DNA from: Williamsia serinedens
GTDB taxonomy: Bacteria; Actinomycetota; Actinomycetes; Mycobacteriales; Mycobacteriaceae
Assembly: GCF_024171725.1 (NCBI RefSeq)
Contig: NZ_JAMTCG010000003.1
Coordinates: forward strand, 620,001 to 684,000
Direction of reading: 5' to 3'
DNA: 64,000 nt
This document shows positions 18,050 through 27,496 of the stretch, piece after piece; the stretch's first letter is position 1; every line of letters begins with the position of its first letter. A model generated the notes under the pieces. The model saw only the letters and a list, made by a program, of their open reading frames with translations. It did not search any database and had not been told where the DNA came from. The position numbers and the translations under genes are program-made.

Positions 18050-18078
18050 GAACGCCCCGCCCCATCGGCGGGGCGTTC
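18050..18078 (+). terminator. Strong hairpin terminator after the DUF1540 gene
   Basis: GAACGCCCCGCC and GGCGGGGCGTTC form a 12-bp perfect stem with a 5-nt loop, followed by TGTCG. The T-run is poor, as is common in high-GC actinobacteria. Confidence 0.7.
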
Positions 18079-18188
18079 TGTCGTCGGCAGCAGGTCTGCA
18101 CCCGCCGGACGGCCGAGACCGATCGATCTCTGCACCCCGTCCTGCGGACTATGCTCGCGCACGTAGTCGACGGACAGGGAAGCGCGTG

Positions 18189-18764
18189 ATGGCACGACGG
18201 GGCGAGACACGAAGACGGATGGTGCACAGCGCCATCGGGCTGATGCAGCGGCGCGGTGCCGCCGCCGTCACCGTCGACGCAGTCCTCGCCGACAGCGGCG
18301 CCCCGCGCGGGTCGGTCTATCACCACTTCCCCGGCGGCCGTGACGAGATCGTGGCCGCGGCCCTGCAGGCGTCCGGCGATGTGATCGGCGCGATGCTGAC
18401 ATCCCCGGGCCACCGCGCCCCTGCCGAACTGCTCGACCTGTTCGTCGACTTCTGGACCCGCCAACTCCTCGACAGCGACTTCACCGCGGGGTGCCCGGTC
18501 GTCGGGGCCGCGGTCAGCGGGCCCGAGGTCGACCCGCACCTCGCCGAACTGGTCGCGGACATCTTCGCGACCTGGCACCGCACCCTCGCGGCGGCATTGA
18601 CCGAGAGCGGGGTCGACGAGACCCGCTCCCGGACGCTGGCCTCGACCGCCATCGCAGCGGTCGAGGGTGCGTTGCTGCTGTCGCGGTCGCAGCGATCGAT
18701 GGATCCCCTGCACGACGTGGCGGGCGAACTCCGCACCCTCCTCGAGGCGGCCATTCGCTCCTGA
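18189..18764 (+). CDS. TetR/AcrR-family transcriptional regulator
   Basis: 191-aa repressor. The N-terminal HTH (residues ~8-55) reads VHSAIGLMQRRGAAAVTVDA then GAPRGSVYHHFPGGRDEIV. The rest resembles the LmrA/YxaF-type ligand domain (FVDFWTRQLLDSDF, CPVVGAAVSG). ATG at 18189, with GTG one codon earlier possible. It converges on the MMPL gene; its best target is the divergent MMPL/DUF4442 promoter 3 kb away, which has an inverted repeat. The ligand is probably a hydrophobic compound, an inference. Confidence 0.85.
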   Translation: MARRGETRRRMVHSAIGLMQRRGAAAVTVDAVLADSGAPRGSVYHHFPGGRDEIVAAALQASGDVIGAMLTSPGHRAPAELLDLFVDFWTRQLLDSDFTAGCPVVGAAVSGPEVDPHLAELVADIFATWHRTLAAALTESGVDETRSRTLASTAIAAVEGALLLSRSQRSMDPLHDVAGELRTLLEAAIRS

Positions 18765-18798
18765 GCCCCGTCAGCCGGGCCGGTGTCGCGAGCTTCTC

Positions 18799-21700
18799 TC
18801 AGGCCCGGGCCGGCCACCAGATGCGGTTGCCGATTGCGGCCATCGCCGCCGGCACCAGGACGGTCCGCACGACGGCGACGTCGAGGATGAGGCCGACGCC
18901 GACCGTGAAGCCGATCTGCAGCAGGTTGATGACGGTCGCGCTCATCAGCGCGAACATGGTGACCGCGAATACGACGCCGGCGGTGGTGATCACGCCACCC
19001 GTCGTTCCGAACCCACGGATCACGCCGCCGATCATCCCGTGACGCGCGTGTTCGCGGATGCGGGATGCGAACAACATGCTGTAGTCGGCACCGACCGCGA
19101 CGAGCGCCATGAACGACACCGGGATCACCGACCAGTCGAGGTCGACACCGAGAAGGTGCTGCCAGAACAGGATGCTCACGCCGACGGTGGCCCCGAACGA
19201 CAGCAGCACTGCCGCGACGAGCAGAACCGGCGCGAGCAGACTGCGCAGCAACAGGATCAGGATCGCGAGGACAGCCAGCACCGCGACAGCGGCATACAGG
19301 GCGAAGTCGCGCTGCACCTGCCTGTTCATGTCCGCCGACAGTGATGTCAGGCCTGTCGACGACACCGCCGCGTGCTCGAGCACGGTGCCGCGTGCACCGG
19401 CGCGGGCGGCATCGACGATCGTGCCGACCTCCGACAGCGCGCGATGGCCGTAGGGGTTCGTCGATCGGATCACCAGCATCCGCGCCGACCGGCCGTCGGG
19501 GGACATGAGCAGTCGCGTCCCCGCGACGAAGCGAGGGTCCGACAACGCCTGCGGCGGCAGGTAGAACCCGGCACCTGCACCCGACCGTGTCGCGTCGGAC
19601 ATGGTGGTGAGATAGTCGCCGGCCCGGCGCAGTCCGGCGGTGAGCTCGGCCGTGAGCGTGACGGTCTGGTCGGTGCCGGCTTTGGCCTGGCGGAGTCCAT
19701 CGGCGAGGCTGTCGAGCCCTGTCGACAGCCGCGAGACACCATCGGTCAGGTCGCCCAGCTGCGCCCTCAGCTCCGCAGGCGACCGTCCGTCGAGACGGTC
19801 GAGCAGAGTCTGCAGCTGCGACAGTCCGGTCCGCAGTTCGGGGAGCAGGGCATGTGCCCGCGCGACCGCGGCCGACGGCGCCGACGCCGCCGAGGTCGCC
19901 CCGCGCAGAGCCTGTCCCGCTCGCCCGCCGGTCGCCCGGTCGACGGCCAGGAAGGCGGCGCGGGCCGCGGCGCAGGCAGGGTCGCGAGCGCAATCCGGGC
20001 CGTTCGCACCCGCCAGCATCGGACCGAACACCGATCGCAGTCCGTCGGCCGCAGCGGCGGAACGTCGCGCATCGTCGTCGATGTCGGTGAGCAGCGCCGA
20101 CACCGTGTCCGCGAGCGCGGCCAGCGTCCGCACGCTCGACGGGAGGGTCATGGTCCCATCGGAGGCGATCGCGATGATCCGTTCCGCGGTGCCCACCGCG
20201 GAGAGGACGCCGTCGGCGAGCGAGACGACCTCGTCGGTCCCCGCGACCAGCCGCGGCATCTGCCGGGCCGCCTCGTCGGCCCCGTCGCGCAGCGCGGTCA
20301 CGCCGGTCGCGAGCCGCTGCAGTTCGGGGGTGGCCGCCTCGACGCGACGATGCGCGTCGGTGAGCTGTCCGCCGACGGCCCCCGTCGAGAACCCCGTTGC
20401 CGACTCGGCCAGGGGGCGCCCGTCCGGCCGCGTGATGGACCGGACGTACGCGATCCCCGGCGCCTTCGACACCGACATCGCCATGAGCTCCAGGGCCGCG
20501 AGATCGGTCGTGTTCCGCATGTCGTGATCACCCCGCACCAGCAGGTACTCGGGGACCACCTCGTTGACACCCCAGCGCTCGCGGACCAGGTCGTAGCCAC
20601 GCGTCGAGTCACTGCCGTAGATCTGCACCGACGACTCGTCGTAGCTGACGCGGAAGGTGGGGATGACCGCGGCGAGCGCCAGCAGCACCACCATGGCGGC
20701 CACCGCCAGTGCGCCGGACCGACGCACGACGCCCGCCCCGACACGGCGCCACCGGCGCTCGGTCGACGCGCGCGGCTCCAGGTGTCCGCGCCGCGCGGCC
20801 ACGGACATCAGTGCCGGGGTCAGGGTGAGGCACACAGCCATCGTGACCAGGACTCCGAGCGCCGTCGGCGGGCCGGAGGTGCGGAACATCCCCACCTGGG
20901 TGAACGCCATGGCGCCGGCCGCGGCGGCGATGGTCGCGGCCGACGCCACGACGATGGCCGACGTCCGGCCCGTCGCCTCCGCCACCGAACCGTCCGGGGA
21001 TCGACCCCGTCGGCGGGCATCGTGGTGGCCGGCGATGAGGAAGATCGCGTAATCCGTTCCGGCACCGAGGATCAGGGCGGTCATGATCGCGATCGAGAAA
21101 TTCGAGACCCCGACCACGTCGTGGAGACCCAGGAGCGACACGATCGGGCGTGCCACCCCGAGCGCGACGCCGATCGTGATGAGCGGGACGAGCGCGGTGA
21201 TCACCGACCGGTAGGCGACCACCAGCAGCAGGGTGATGAGCAGGACCGACACCGCGGTGATGATCAGCAGCGACAGGTCGATCGAGCTGAACAGGTCGGC
21301 CAGGGTCGGCGACGGCCCGGTGTAGTGCACCCGGAGACCGTCTGGGCGCGGTATGTCGTCGACGAGGGCGCGGATCGCCACGGTGCTGTGATGCGCCCGT
21401 GTGCTGCCGACGTCGCCCTCGGCCGCGACCGTGAGGTGCACGGCCTTGCCGTCGGGACTGCGCGCCGCTGAGCGGGTCGCGGGGTTCCCGTCCATGTCGA
21501 GGACGTAGGCGACGTTCTCGTGGTCGGCGGTGAGCCGGTCCACGAGCGTGCGATACCACCGCTCGTCGGCCGCATCGAGACCGCCGTCGTCCGCAGCCAC
21601 GATGCTCCCGAGCGCGGTCGACGCGGGCGAACCGAAGTCGCGCGACATCGCCCGCAGGGCGTCCTGGGAGGGCATGTCCGACGGCAAGAACGGCGCCGAC

Positions 21701-21843
21701 CGCTGGGCAACCGTCGACTCCAGTTGCGGCACGGCGACATTCAACCCGGCGGCGAGGACGACCCAGAACGCGATGACCCACCACCGACGTCGCGCCATCT
21801 CCTCGCCGATCCGCGCGAACCGGGCACTCCGTCCGTGCGCCAT
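18799..21843 (-). CDS. MMPL-family RND transporter
   Basis: 1014-aa inner-membrane transporter of the MMPL branch of RND proteins. The first helix follows MARRRWWVIAFWVVLAAGL; two halves each have a large extracytoplasmic loop followed by five helices (GADYAIFLIAGHHDARRRG in half one, GADYSMLFASRIREH in half two, the signature blocks). The second loop has long helical Ala/Leu-rich repeats (~residues 490-700). ATG at 21843 has GGGAGGGG upstream. Substrate unknown: a lipid, haem or drug are all compatible. It is divergent from a DUF4442 thioesterase-like gene. Confidence 0.9.
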   Translation of the reverse strand: MAHGRSARFARIGEEMARRRWWVIAFWVVLAAGLNVAVPQLESTVAQRSAPFLPSDMPSQDALRAMSRDFGSPASTALGSIVAADDGGLDAADERWYRTLVDRLTADHENVAYVLDMDGNPATRSAARSPDGKAVHLTVAAEGDVGSTRAHHSTVAIRALVDDIPRPDGLRVHYTGPSPTLADLFSSIDLSLLIITAVSVLLITLLLVVAYRSVITALVPLITIGVALGVARPIVSLLGLHDVVGVSNFSIAIMTALILGAGTDYAIFLIAGHHDARRRGRSPDGSVAEATGRTSAIVVASAATIAAAAGAMAFTQVGMFRTSGPPTALGVLVTMAVCLTLTPALMSVAARRGHLEPRASTERRWRRVGAGVVRRSGALAVAAMVVLLALAAVIPTFRVSYDESSVQIYGSDSTRGYDLVRERWGVNEVVPEYLLVRGDHDMRNTTDLAALELMAMSVSKAPGIAYVRSITRPDGRPLAESATGFSTGAVGGQLTDAHRRVEAATPELQRLATGVTALRDGADEAARQMPRLVAGTDEVVSLADGVLSAVGTAERIIAIASDGTMTLPSSVRTLAALADTVSALLTDIDDDARRSAAAADGLRSVFGPMLAGANGPDCARDPACAAARAAFLAVDRATGGRAGQALRGATSAASAPSAAVARAHALLPELRTGLSQLQTLLDRLDGRSPAELRAQLGDLTDGVSRLSTGLDSLADGLRQAKAGTDQTVTLTAELTAGLRRAGDYLTTMSDATRSGAGAGFYLPPQALSDPRFVAGTRLLMSPDGRSARMLVIRSTNPYGHRALSEVGTIVDAARAGARGTVLEHAAVSSTGLTSLSADMNRQVQRDFALYAAVAVLAVLAILILLLRSLLAPVLLVAAVLLSFGATVGVSILFWQHLLGVDLDWSVIPVSFMALVAVGADYSMLFASRIREHARHGMIGGVIRGFGTTGGVITTAGVVFAVTMFALMSATVINLLQIGFTVGVGLILDVAVVRTVLVPAAMAAIGNRIWWPARA

Positions 21844-21872
21844 GCGTCCCCTCCCGATCAACCACCGCGTGT

Positions 21873-21896
21873 TTATTATGGTGTGACGCATAGTAA
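21873..21896. promoter_or_regulatory. Inverted-repeat operator between MMPL and DUF4442 genes
   Basis: TTATTATG - GTGTGACG - CATAGTAA is an 8-8-8 inverted repeat with one mismatch, in an AT-rich patch that stands out from the surroundings. It is 29 bp from the MMPL ATG and 24 bp from the DUF4442 ATG, so one repressor could control both. Confidence 0.6.
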
Positions 21897-21920
21897 CGTT
21901 TACATGACAGGAGTCCAGTG

Positions 21921-22448
21921 ATGGCGAACACACCCACGACGCTGCGCCGGGTGATGCGATGGTGGCCGCCCTACCTCGGGGCCGGCGTCCGTGTGGTCGA
22001 GGCCGACCCGGCGGGCCGGCATCTCACCGTCGAGCACCGCGTCACGCGGTGGACACGCAACGCGTTCGGCACCGCGTTCGGCGGGACGATGGCATCGATG
22101 ACCGACCCGTTCTTCTGCCTCCTGATCGCCCACCGACTGGGATCCGGCTACAGGGTGTGGGACACACAGGGACACATTGTGTTCCGCACTCCGGGACACG
22201 GTCGGTTGCGCGCGACGTTCGTCGTCACCGACGAGGACCTCGCGCAGATCCGCGAGGCCACCGATGAGGGACAGAAGCATCTGCGGTGGTTCCGCACCGC
22301 GATCGTCGACGAGTCGGGAACCGTGGTCGCGGATGTCTCCCGCGAGGTCTACGTCCGACGGGCGCGGGTCACCACGTCCGAGCAGGCACCTCACGAGGAG
22401 TCCCCGACGCGTGCGGACCGACCGACCGGCGGGACGGTCCGAGGGTGA
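21921..22448 (+). CDS. DUF4442 hotdog-fold protein (thioesterase-like)
   Basis: 175-aa protein of the DUF4442/PaaI-like hotdog family. The core runs from MRWWPPYLGAGVRV through NAFGTAFGGTMASMTDPFF, the helix of the hotdog fold, to a C-terminal beta strand region, then a polar tail. Members are thought to act on acyl-CoA or acyl-ACP thioesters. ATG at 21921 has AGGAG eight bases upstream. Divergence from an MMPL transporter suggests a lipid or acyl substrate. The last 80 bp overlap the convergent PAP2 gene. Confidence 0.78.
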   Translation: MANTPTTLRRVMRWWPPYLGAGVRVVEADPAGRHLTVEHRVTRWTRNAFGTAFGGTMASMTDPFFCLLIAHRLGSGYRVWDTQGHIVFRTPGHGRLRATFVVTDEDLAQIREATDEGQKHLRWFRTAIVDESGTVVADVSREVYVRRARVTTSEQAPHEESPTRADRPTGGTVRG

Positions 22449-23172
22449 GCAGCGCGAAGACGACCGCGGCGACCACGCCGACCACGGCGAGGATCGGGTG
22501 CCCGGTGTACGCGGCCCACAGCAGCGGTCCGACCAGTCCGACGACGGCGGTCCCGACCGCGGCGACCGGCCCCCACCCGCGCTCCCGCGAGGACGTCGGG
22601 ACCAGGATGAGCAGCGCGCCGACCATGAACAGGGACCCGATAACGTCGCTGGGCCGGTGCGCCCCGACCTCCATGAGCCCCTGGCCGACGACGGTGACCC
22701 ACATCGCGCCGACGACGGCCATGATCGGGGCGAGCGGTCGCGGCGCCGCGCGGATCGCCGCGGCCACACACCCCGCCGCCGCGGCGGTGTGCCCGCTGGG
22801 GAAGGTGTTGTAGGCGGCCCGGACGATGTCGATGAGTTCGGGCCGGGGCAGGATGACCGTCCGGAGAGCCCGGGCGACCACGACGCCGACGACAGGCAGC
22901 ACCAGCAGCGGGATGATGCTCGCGCGCCGGCGGGACAGCAGCCCCAGCCCGATCACCACGACACCCGCGACCACCCACAGCCGGGGGTCGGTGACGCGTT
23001 CGAAACCGATGCGGTGCAGCAGCTCTCGCCACGAGCTCGCGCCGAACATCTCCTCGTAGAGCCGCTGGTCGGCGGACTGCCCGCGTCGGGTCCAGACGGC
23101 GACCAGATAGACCGCGGCCATCCCGGCGAGCAACACGATGCTCCCGGTGACGCGCGCGGCCATCTCCTTCAT
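22369..23172 (-). CDS. PAP2-fold membrane protein with altered active site
   Basis: 267-aa membrane protein with about six hydrophobic helices and the PAP2 phosphatase fold. The central motif PSGHTAAAAG is intact. The first motif (K-x6-RP) reads LRTVILPRP, with no Lys in place, and the third (SR-x5-H-x3-D) reads GLMEVGAHRPSD, keeping His and Asp but lacking the catalytic Arg. It may therefore have weak or different activity. The C-terminal codons overlap the convergent DUF4442 gene by 80 bp. Confidence 0.78.
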   Translation of the reverse strand: MKEMAARVTGSIVLLAGMAAVYLVAVWTRRGQSADQRLYEEMFGASSWRELLHRIGFERVTDPRLWVVAGVVVIGLGLLSRRRASIIPLLVLPVVGVVVARALRTVILPRPELIDIVRAAYNTFPSGHTAAAAGCVAAAIRAAPRPLAPIMAVVGAMWVTVVGQGLMEVGAHRPSDVIGSLFMVGALLILVPTSSRERGWGPVAAVGTAVVGLVGPLLWAAYTGHPILAVVGVVAAVVFALLTLGPSRRSVGPHASGTPREVPARTW

Positions 23173-23194
23173 CGACGCAACGGTACCGGCGTGG

Positions 23195-24460
23195 TCAGTG
23201 GGTCACGCGGTAGCGCACGAAGGCGGGCACGGCCAGCGCGGCGACCATCGTGAACACCACGACGAGGATGCCGCCGCCCGCCGTGGTGACGGCCACACCC
23301 GCGACGGCGGCGACACCTCCGTGGGCGACGTCGGCGATCCGTGGCCCGCCCGCGACGACCACCGTGAACACACCCTGCAGACGCCCGCGGACGTCGTCGC
23401 TCGCGGCCGACTGCAGCATCGACTGTCGGAACGCCGCCGACGCCATGTCGGCCGCACCACCGACCATGAGCAGCGCGATGACGATCGGCAGGACGGGCAG
23501 AGCCGACCCGCCGGCGAACGCGACCGCGACGCCCGCCCCGGCGATCGCCAGACCCCACACGACGATGCACACGATCACCGCGAGTCCCTGCCGCTGCACG
23601 CGGGACACCCAGCCGGAGAACACACCTCCGACGACGGCACCCGCACCGATGGCCGCGAACAGCAGCGCGAACGCGAGGCCGCCGTCCTCGGGACCCCCGA
23701 AGTTCTCATGCGCCATCTGCGGGAACAGCGCACGCGGCATGCCGAAGACCATCGCGATGAGGTCGACGACGAACGACATGAGCAGCACCTTGTGACCGCG
23801 CAGGTAGACGAAACCGTCGATGACCGAGCGCAACCCGGCCACGCGCGGCGTCGACGCGTCCCGGTCGGGCCTGAGCGACGGCAACGCGATGACGGCCCAC
23901 AGCGTCGCGAACAGGAAGATGGTGTCGATGAGGTAGAGCGTCGAGTAGCCCAGTTGCGGGATGAGGGCACCGCCCACGACGGGCCCGACGATGGCGCCGG
24001 CCTGCATGACGGTCATGTTCAGCGAGTTGGCGGCGGGCAGGTCGACGATCGGCACGATCTTCGGCAGGATCGCCGACTTCGTCGGTTGGTTGACCGCGAA
24101 GAACGCCTGCTGCACGGCGAACAGCGACAGGATCACCCAGACGTTGTCCAGCCCGACGGCCGCCTGCAGCCAGAACAGCGCGCTGCAGCCGATCAGGCCC
24201 AGGGTGGTGATGATGAGCAGGATCCGGCGGTCGACGACGTCGGCGACGGCGCCGCCCCAGAGGCCGAACACCACCAGCGGGACGAGACCGAACAGCCCGG
24301 CGAGCCCGACATAGGCAGAACTGCCGGTGACGGAGTAGATCTGGGCGGGGACGGCGACGACGGTCAGCTGCGCGCCGATGACCGTGACGATGTTGGCCGA
24401 CCACAGTCGGCGGAACTGCGGACTGCGCAGCGGCGCGGTGTCGGCGAGGAGGCGCGCCAT
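23195..24460 (-). CDS. MFS transporter (drug/metabolite efflux, enterobactin-exporter-like)
   Basis: 421-aa, 12-helix major facilitator. It starts at the ATG that overlaps the pdxH stop by one base, so it is translated with pdxH. The loop 2-3 motif is WGGAVADVVDRRILL, and the helix 5 region is MQAGAIVGPVVGGAL; these place it with the efflux proteins of the EntS/DHA3 type. The substrate is unknown. The link with PdxH suggests export of a B6-related or siderophore-like compound, a weak inference from context only. Confidence 0.85.
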   Translation of the reverse strand: MARLLADTAPLRSPQFRRLWSANIVTVIGAQLTVVAVPAQIYSVTGSSAYVGLAGLFGLVPLVVFGLWGGAVADVVDRRILLIITTLGLIGCSALFWLQAAVGLDNVWVILSLFAVQQAFFAVNQPTKSAILPKIVPIVDLPAANSLNMTVMQAGAIVGPVVGGALIPQLGYSTLYLIDTIFLFATLWAVIALPSLRPDRDASTPRVAGLRSVIDGFVYLRGHKVLLMSFVVDLIAMVFGMPRALFPQMAHENFGGPEDGGLAFALLFAAIGAGAVVGGVFSGWVSRVQRQGLAVIVCIVVWGLAIAGAGVAVAFAGGSALPVLPIVIALLMVGGAADMASAAFRQSMLQSAASDDVRGRLQGVFTVVVAGGPRIADVAHGGVAAVAGVAVTTAGGGILVVVFTMVAALAVPAFVRYRVTH

Positions 24461-25137
24461 CAGGGCTGCAGGCGCGCGACGGTCCACCCGTCGTCGGTCC
24501 GCGTGGCCCGCACCCGGTTGTGCAGACGGTTGGCGCGACCCTGCCAGAACTCCACTGTCGTCGGCCTGATGCGGAACCCACCCCACCCGTCGGGCAGCGG
24601 GACCGGGCCGTCGTCGTCGGAGGCGCCGAACCGCCGCTCGACTTCGTCGGCGCGATCCCGCAGCGCCTCCCGTGAGGCGATGGGTCGGGACTGGTCGGAG
24701 GCGACGGCCCCCAGCCGCGAGCCACGCGGGCGGCTCTCCCAGTAGGCGAGCGTCTCGTCCCGGTCGACGCGGACGACCGGTCCTCGCACGTGGACCTGCC
24801 GCTCCATCGCGATCCACGGGAACGTCGCCGATGCGACGGGCCGCCGCTCGAGGTCGCGTCCCTTGTCGGACCCGAAGTTGGTGTAGAACACCACGCCCCG
24901 CGCGTCGACACCCTTGCAGAGAACCGTCCGCGTCGACGGCGCGCCGTCGGTGTCGACGGTCGCGACGACCATCGCGTTGGGCTCGGGCACGCGGGCCTCC
25001 ACGGCCTCGGCGAGCCACCGCTCGAACAAGTCGAGCCAGATGGGGTCGCCGGTCAGCCAGTCGGGTTCCAGATCGTCGTCACCGCCGGGTTTGTACCCGA
25101 CACGCATCGCCGAGACGTCCACCGAATCGCCATCCAC
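24460..25137 (-). CDS. pdxH: Pyridoxine/pyridoxamine 5'-phosphate oxidase
   Basis: 225-aa FMN oxidase making pyridoxal 5'-phosphate, the last step of B6 salvage. Family blocks are EPNAMVVATVDTDGAPSTRT (FMN site), VLCKGVDARGVVFYTN, GRDLERRPVASATFPW, RPRGSRLGAVASDQS and the C-terminal GGFRIRPTTVEFWQGRANRL. GTG at 25137 is the start used; the first ~15 residues are variable in the family. It sits at the head of a two-gene unit with the MFS pump. Confidence 0.94.
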   Translation of the reverse strand: MDGDSVDVSAMRVGYKPGGDDDLEPDWLTGDPIWLDLFERWLAEAVEARVPEPNAMVVATVDTDGAPSTRTVLCKGVDARGVVFYTNFGSDKGRDLERRPVASATFPWIAMERQVHVRGPVVRVDRDETLAYWESRPRGSRLGAVASDQSRPIASREALRDRADEVERRFGASDDDGPVPLPDGWGGFRIRPTTVEFWQGRANRLHNRVRATRTDDGWTVARLQP

Positions 25138-25224
25138 GTGCCCCGACGCTACTCCGGCGTGCCGTGGCGCTCGCCGCGAGAGGCGGTCTGTTAGGCGTGC
25201 GGCATCGGTGGGTATGCGTGATCC

Positions 25225-25623
25225 ATGACCACGATCACCGACACCCCCTCCGCCGACGCCGTCCGCACCGCGCTCCCCCGCGTGTTGGGGGCCGTCACCG
25301 CCGCCTACAGCGCAGCGTTGCTCGTCCGGCCCCGACTGCTCGCGAAGCCGTGTGGCTTCGCCGCCACCGACGAGGTGCCGCGGTCGGTCGCCGTGCTCGT
25401 CCGTGGGATCGCCGTCCGCGACCTCGCGAGCGGTGCCGCGATGGTCGCCGCGCCGCAGGGCGAGCCGCTGCGGGCCGGCATCGCGGTGCGCGCCGCCGCC
25501 GACTTCGGCGACGCCATCGTGTTCGGGACCGGCCTCACCCGACAGCGCGCCCCCAAGATCGCCGGTTTCGCGGCGGTGTGGGGGGCGCTGTGCGCGGCGA
25601 GCGGGGTCGTCGCCCGCACCTGA
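25225..25623 (+). CDS. Small hydrophobic protein of unknown function
   Basis: 132-aa protein with Ala/Val-rich hydrophobic stretches near residues 18-38, 58-75 and 108-128 and no charged core, so probably membrane-associated. The wording RGIAVRDLASGAAMVAAP and FGDAIVFGTGLTRQRAPK resembles small actinobacterial membrane proteins of the DUF4267 kind, but I am not sure of the family. It starts at ATG 25225, divergent from pdxH. No operon partner. Confidence 0.7.
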   Translation: MTTITDTPSADAVRTALPRVLGAVTAAYSAALLVRPRLLAKPCGFAATDEVPRSVAVLVRGIAVRDLASGAAMVAAPQGEPLRAGIAVRAAADFGDAIVFGTGLTRQRAPKIAGFAAVWGALCAASGVVART

Positions 25624-25666
25624 GGGTGATCGCCCGCTCCGTCACGGTCTCGCCACGCCGGCCCGA

Positions 25667-25694
25667 GTTCGCCCGCGACAGGCTGCGGGCGAAC
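25667..25694. terminator. Perfect hairpin between convergent genes
   Basis: GTTCGCCCGC (25667-25676) and GCGGGCGAAC (25685-25694) form a 10-bp perfect stem with an 8-nt loop, centred between the small membrane gene and catalase. It is placed to end both transcripts; no T-run. Confidence 0.55.
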
Positions 25695-25717
25695 CCGGGA
25701 TCCGGTGGCGAATTGAC

Positions 25718-27370
25718 TCAGCCCCCGACCACCACGTGCTCGTCGGGGACGCAGTGCGTCATCGTGAGACCGGTGACGTCACGGGGTCCGTTGGCGCCCA
25801 GGTTCGCCTGACGCTTCTCCTCTTCGTCGGAGAGTGTCTGCGACGGCAGCGGCTCGAGGTCGCGGACGGCGTCGGCGGAGATGCCCAGGCCCTCCCCGAC
25901 GCGGCCCCCGAGCTCGTCGTCGGCCATGAGGAAGTGCCACACCATCCGCTGCTGCACCTCGGGCACGGCCTCACCGATGTTGGCGACGAGGTTCGCGACG
26001 AGGTCGTCCTTCTCCCACTCCTCCATCAGCTGATAGCGCTCACCGGCCTGCTGGTAGTCGTTGGTGAGCGGGATTCGTGCGCGCGTCACCCGTCCGGTGA
26101 TCTGCGAGCCGATCTCGTCGGGTGACGCGGCCTGCGCCTCGCGCAGTCCGCCGGTGACCGACGGCTCGTAGTTGACGTGAGGATTGGCCCCGGCGTCGTC
26201 GACGCCGTACATCATCGGCCCGCCCTGCTGATTCGTGCGGACCGGCGCCTTGGGCTGGTTCACGGGCAGCTGCAGGTAGTTCGGTCCGACGCGGTAGCGC
26301 TGGGTGTCGGAGTAGGAGAACGTGCGGCCGACGAGCATCTTGTCGTCGGAGAACTCGAGCCCGTCGACGAGGACGCCGGTGCCGAACGCGATCTGCTCGT
26401 TCTCGGCGAAGTGGTGGGCGACGTTCGACGTCAACGTCATCCGACCGACCAGCTGCGGCGGGAAGTCGTTCTCCGGCCACACCTTGGTGTCGTCGAGGGG
26501 GTCGAAGTCGAGCTCGGGGTGTTCCTCGTCGGACATGATCTGCACCAGCAGATCCCACTCCGGGAACTCGCCGGCCTCGATGCGGTCGTAGAGGTCCTTG
26601 CTCGCGTGGCCCAGGTCGTTCGCCTGGATCGCGGCCGCGTCGGCCTCGGTGAGACTCGCGACGCCGACGGTCGGCATCCAGTGGTACTTGACGAGATGGG
26701 TCTCCCCGTCGGCGTTCACGCGATAGGTGTTCACCCCGAAGCCCTGCATGGTCCGGTAGTTCGCGGGGATCCCCCTGGGCGAGAACAGGTTGACGAGCAT
26801 GTGCGTCGCCTCGGGCGTCTGCGACATGAAGTCGAAGATGCGGGCCGGCTCCTGGCGGAACGTCACCGGGTCGGGCTTGAGGGCGTGGATGACGTCGGGG
26901 AACTTGATGGCGTCGCGAATGAAGAAGACGCCCAGGTTGTTCCCGACGAGATCCCAGTTCCCGTCCTCGGTGTAGAACTTCACCGCGAAACCGCGGGGGT
27001 CGCGCGCGGCCTCCGACGAGTCCCGGCCACCGATCACCGTCGAGAAGCGGATGGCCAGGTCGGTGCGCTTGCCGGCCTCGGAGAAGAGCTTCGCGCGGGT
27101 GTACCGCTCGATGGGCTCGTCGCCCAGCTTCCCGGTCGCCTCGAAGTGCCCGTAGGCGACCGCGCCCCGCGCGTGCACCACGCGTTCCGGGATGCGCTCG
27201 CGGTCGAAATGACTGATCTTCTCGAGGAAGTGGTAGTTCTCCAGCGTCGCGGGACCACGGGCGCCGACGGTGCGCTGGTTCTGGTTGTCGGCGACAGGAT
27301 GGCCCTGGCGCGTGGTGAGGACCTCACGGTCGTCGTCGGGGGCGGGTCCCTGGGCAGCGGTGTCGGTCAT
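25718..27370 (-). CDS. katA: Monofunctional haem catalase
   Basis: 550-aa catalase breaking down H2O2. The distal His motif is [16 protein letters not shown], followed by [20 protein letters not shown]; the proximal haem Tyr lies in [17 protein letters not shown]. The C-terminus extends past the small-subunit core but lacks the large flavodoxin-like domain. ATG at 27370 is preceded by GAGGAAGG. It is divergent from the second citrate synthase. Peroxide- or iron-linked control is likely in general, but I see no clear operator. Confidence 0.95.
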   Translation of the reverse strand: MTDTAAQGPAPDDDREVLTTRQGHPVADNQNQRTVGARGPATLENYHFLEKISHFDRERIPERVVHARGAVAYGHFEATGKLGDEPIERYTRAKLFSEAGKRTDLAIRFSTVIGGRDSSEAARDPRGFAVKFYTEDGNWDLVGNNLGVFFIRDAIKFPDVIHALKPDPVTFRQEPARIFDFMSQTPEATHMLVNLFSPRGIPANYRTMQGFGVNTYRVNADGETHLVKYHWMPTVGVASLTEADAAAIQANDLGHASKDLYDRIEAGEFPEWDLLVQIMSDEEHPELDFDPLDDTKVWPENDFPPQLVGRMTLTSNVAHHFAENEQIAFGTGVLVDGLEFSDDKMLVGRTFSYSDTQRYRVGPNYLQLPVNQPKAPVRTNQQGGPMMYGVDDAGANPHVNYEPSVTGGLREAQAASPDEIGSQITGRVTRARIPLTNDYQQAGERYQLMEEWEKDDLVANLVANIGEAVPEVQQRMVWHFLMADDELGGRVGEGLGISADAVRDLEPLPSQTLSDEEEKRQANLGANGPRDVTGLTMTHCVPDEHVVVGG

Positions 27371-27496
27371 GGGCCTTCCTCGGGTCGAGTGCAGATGGCA
27401 CGCGGATGCCCATCGACCCGGGGACTCAACCGTGGTGCATCGCCGGAGCACTACAGTCCAGGTGACAGCGTGAGATCTCCCGGAGGAGTCACCACC

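Noticed and set aside
19372-21471. A 699-codon plus-strand frame
   Set aside because: Antisense to the MMPL gene throughout. No domain, and its composition is that expected of a high-GC shadow.
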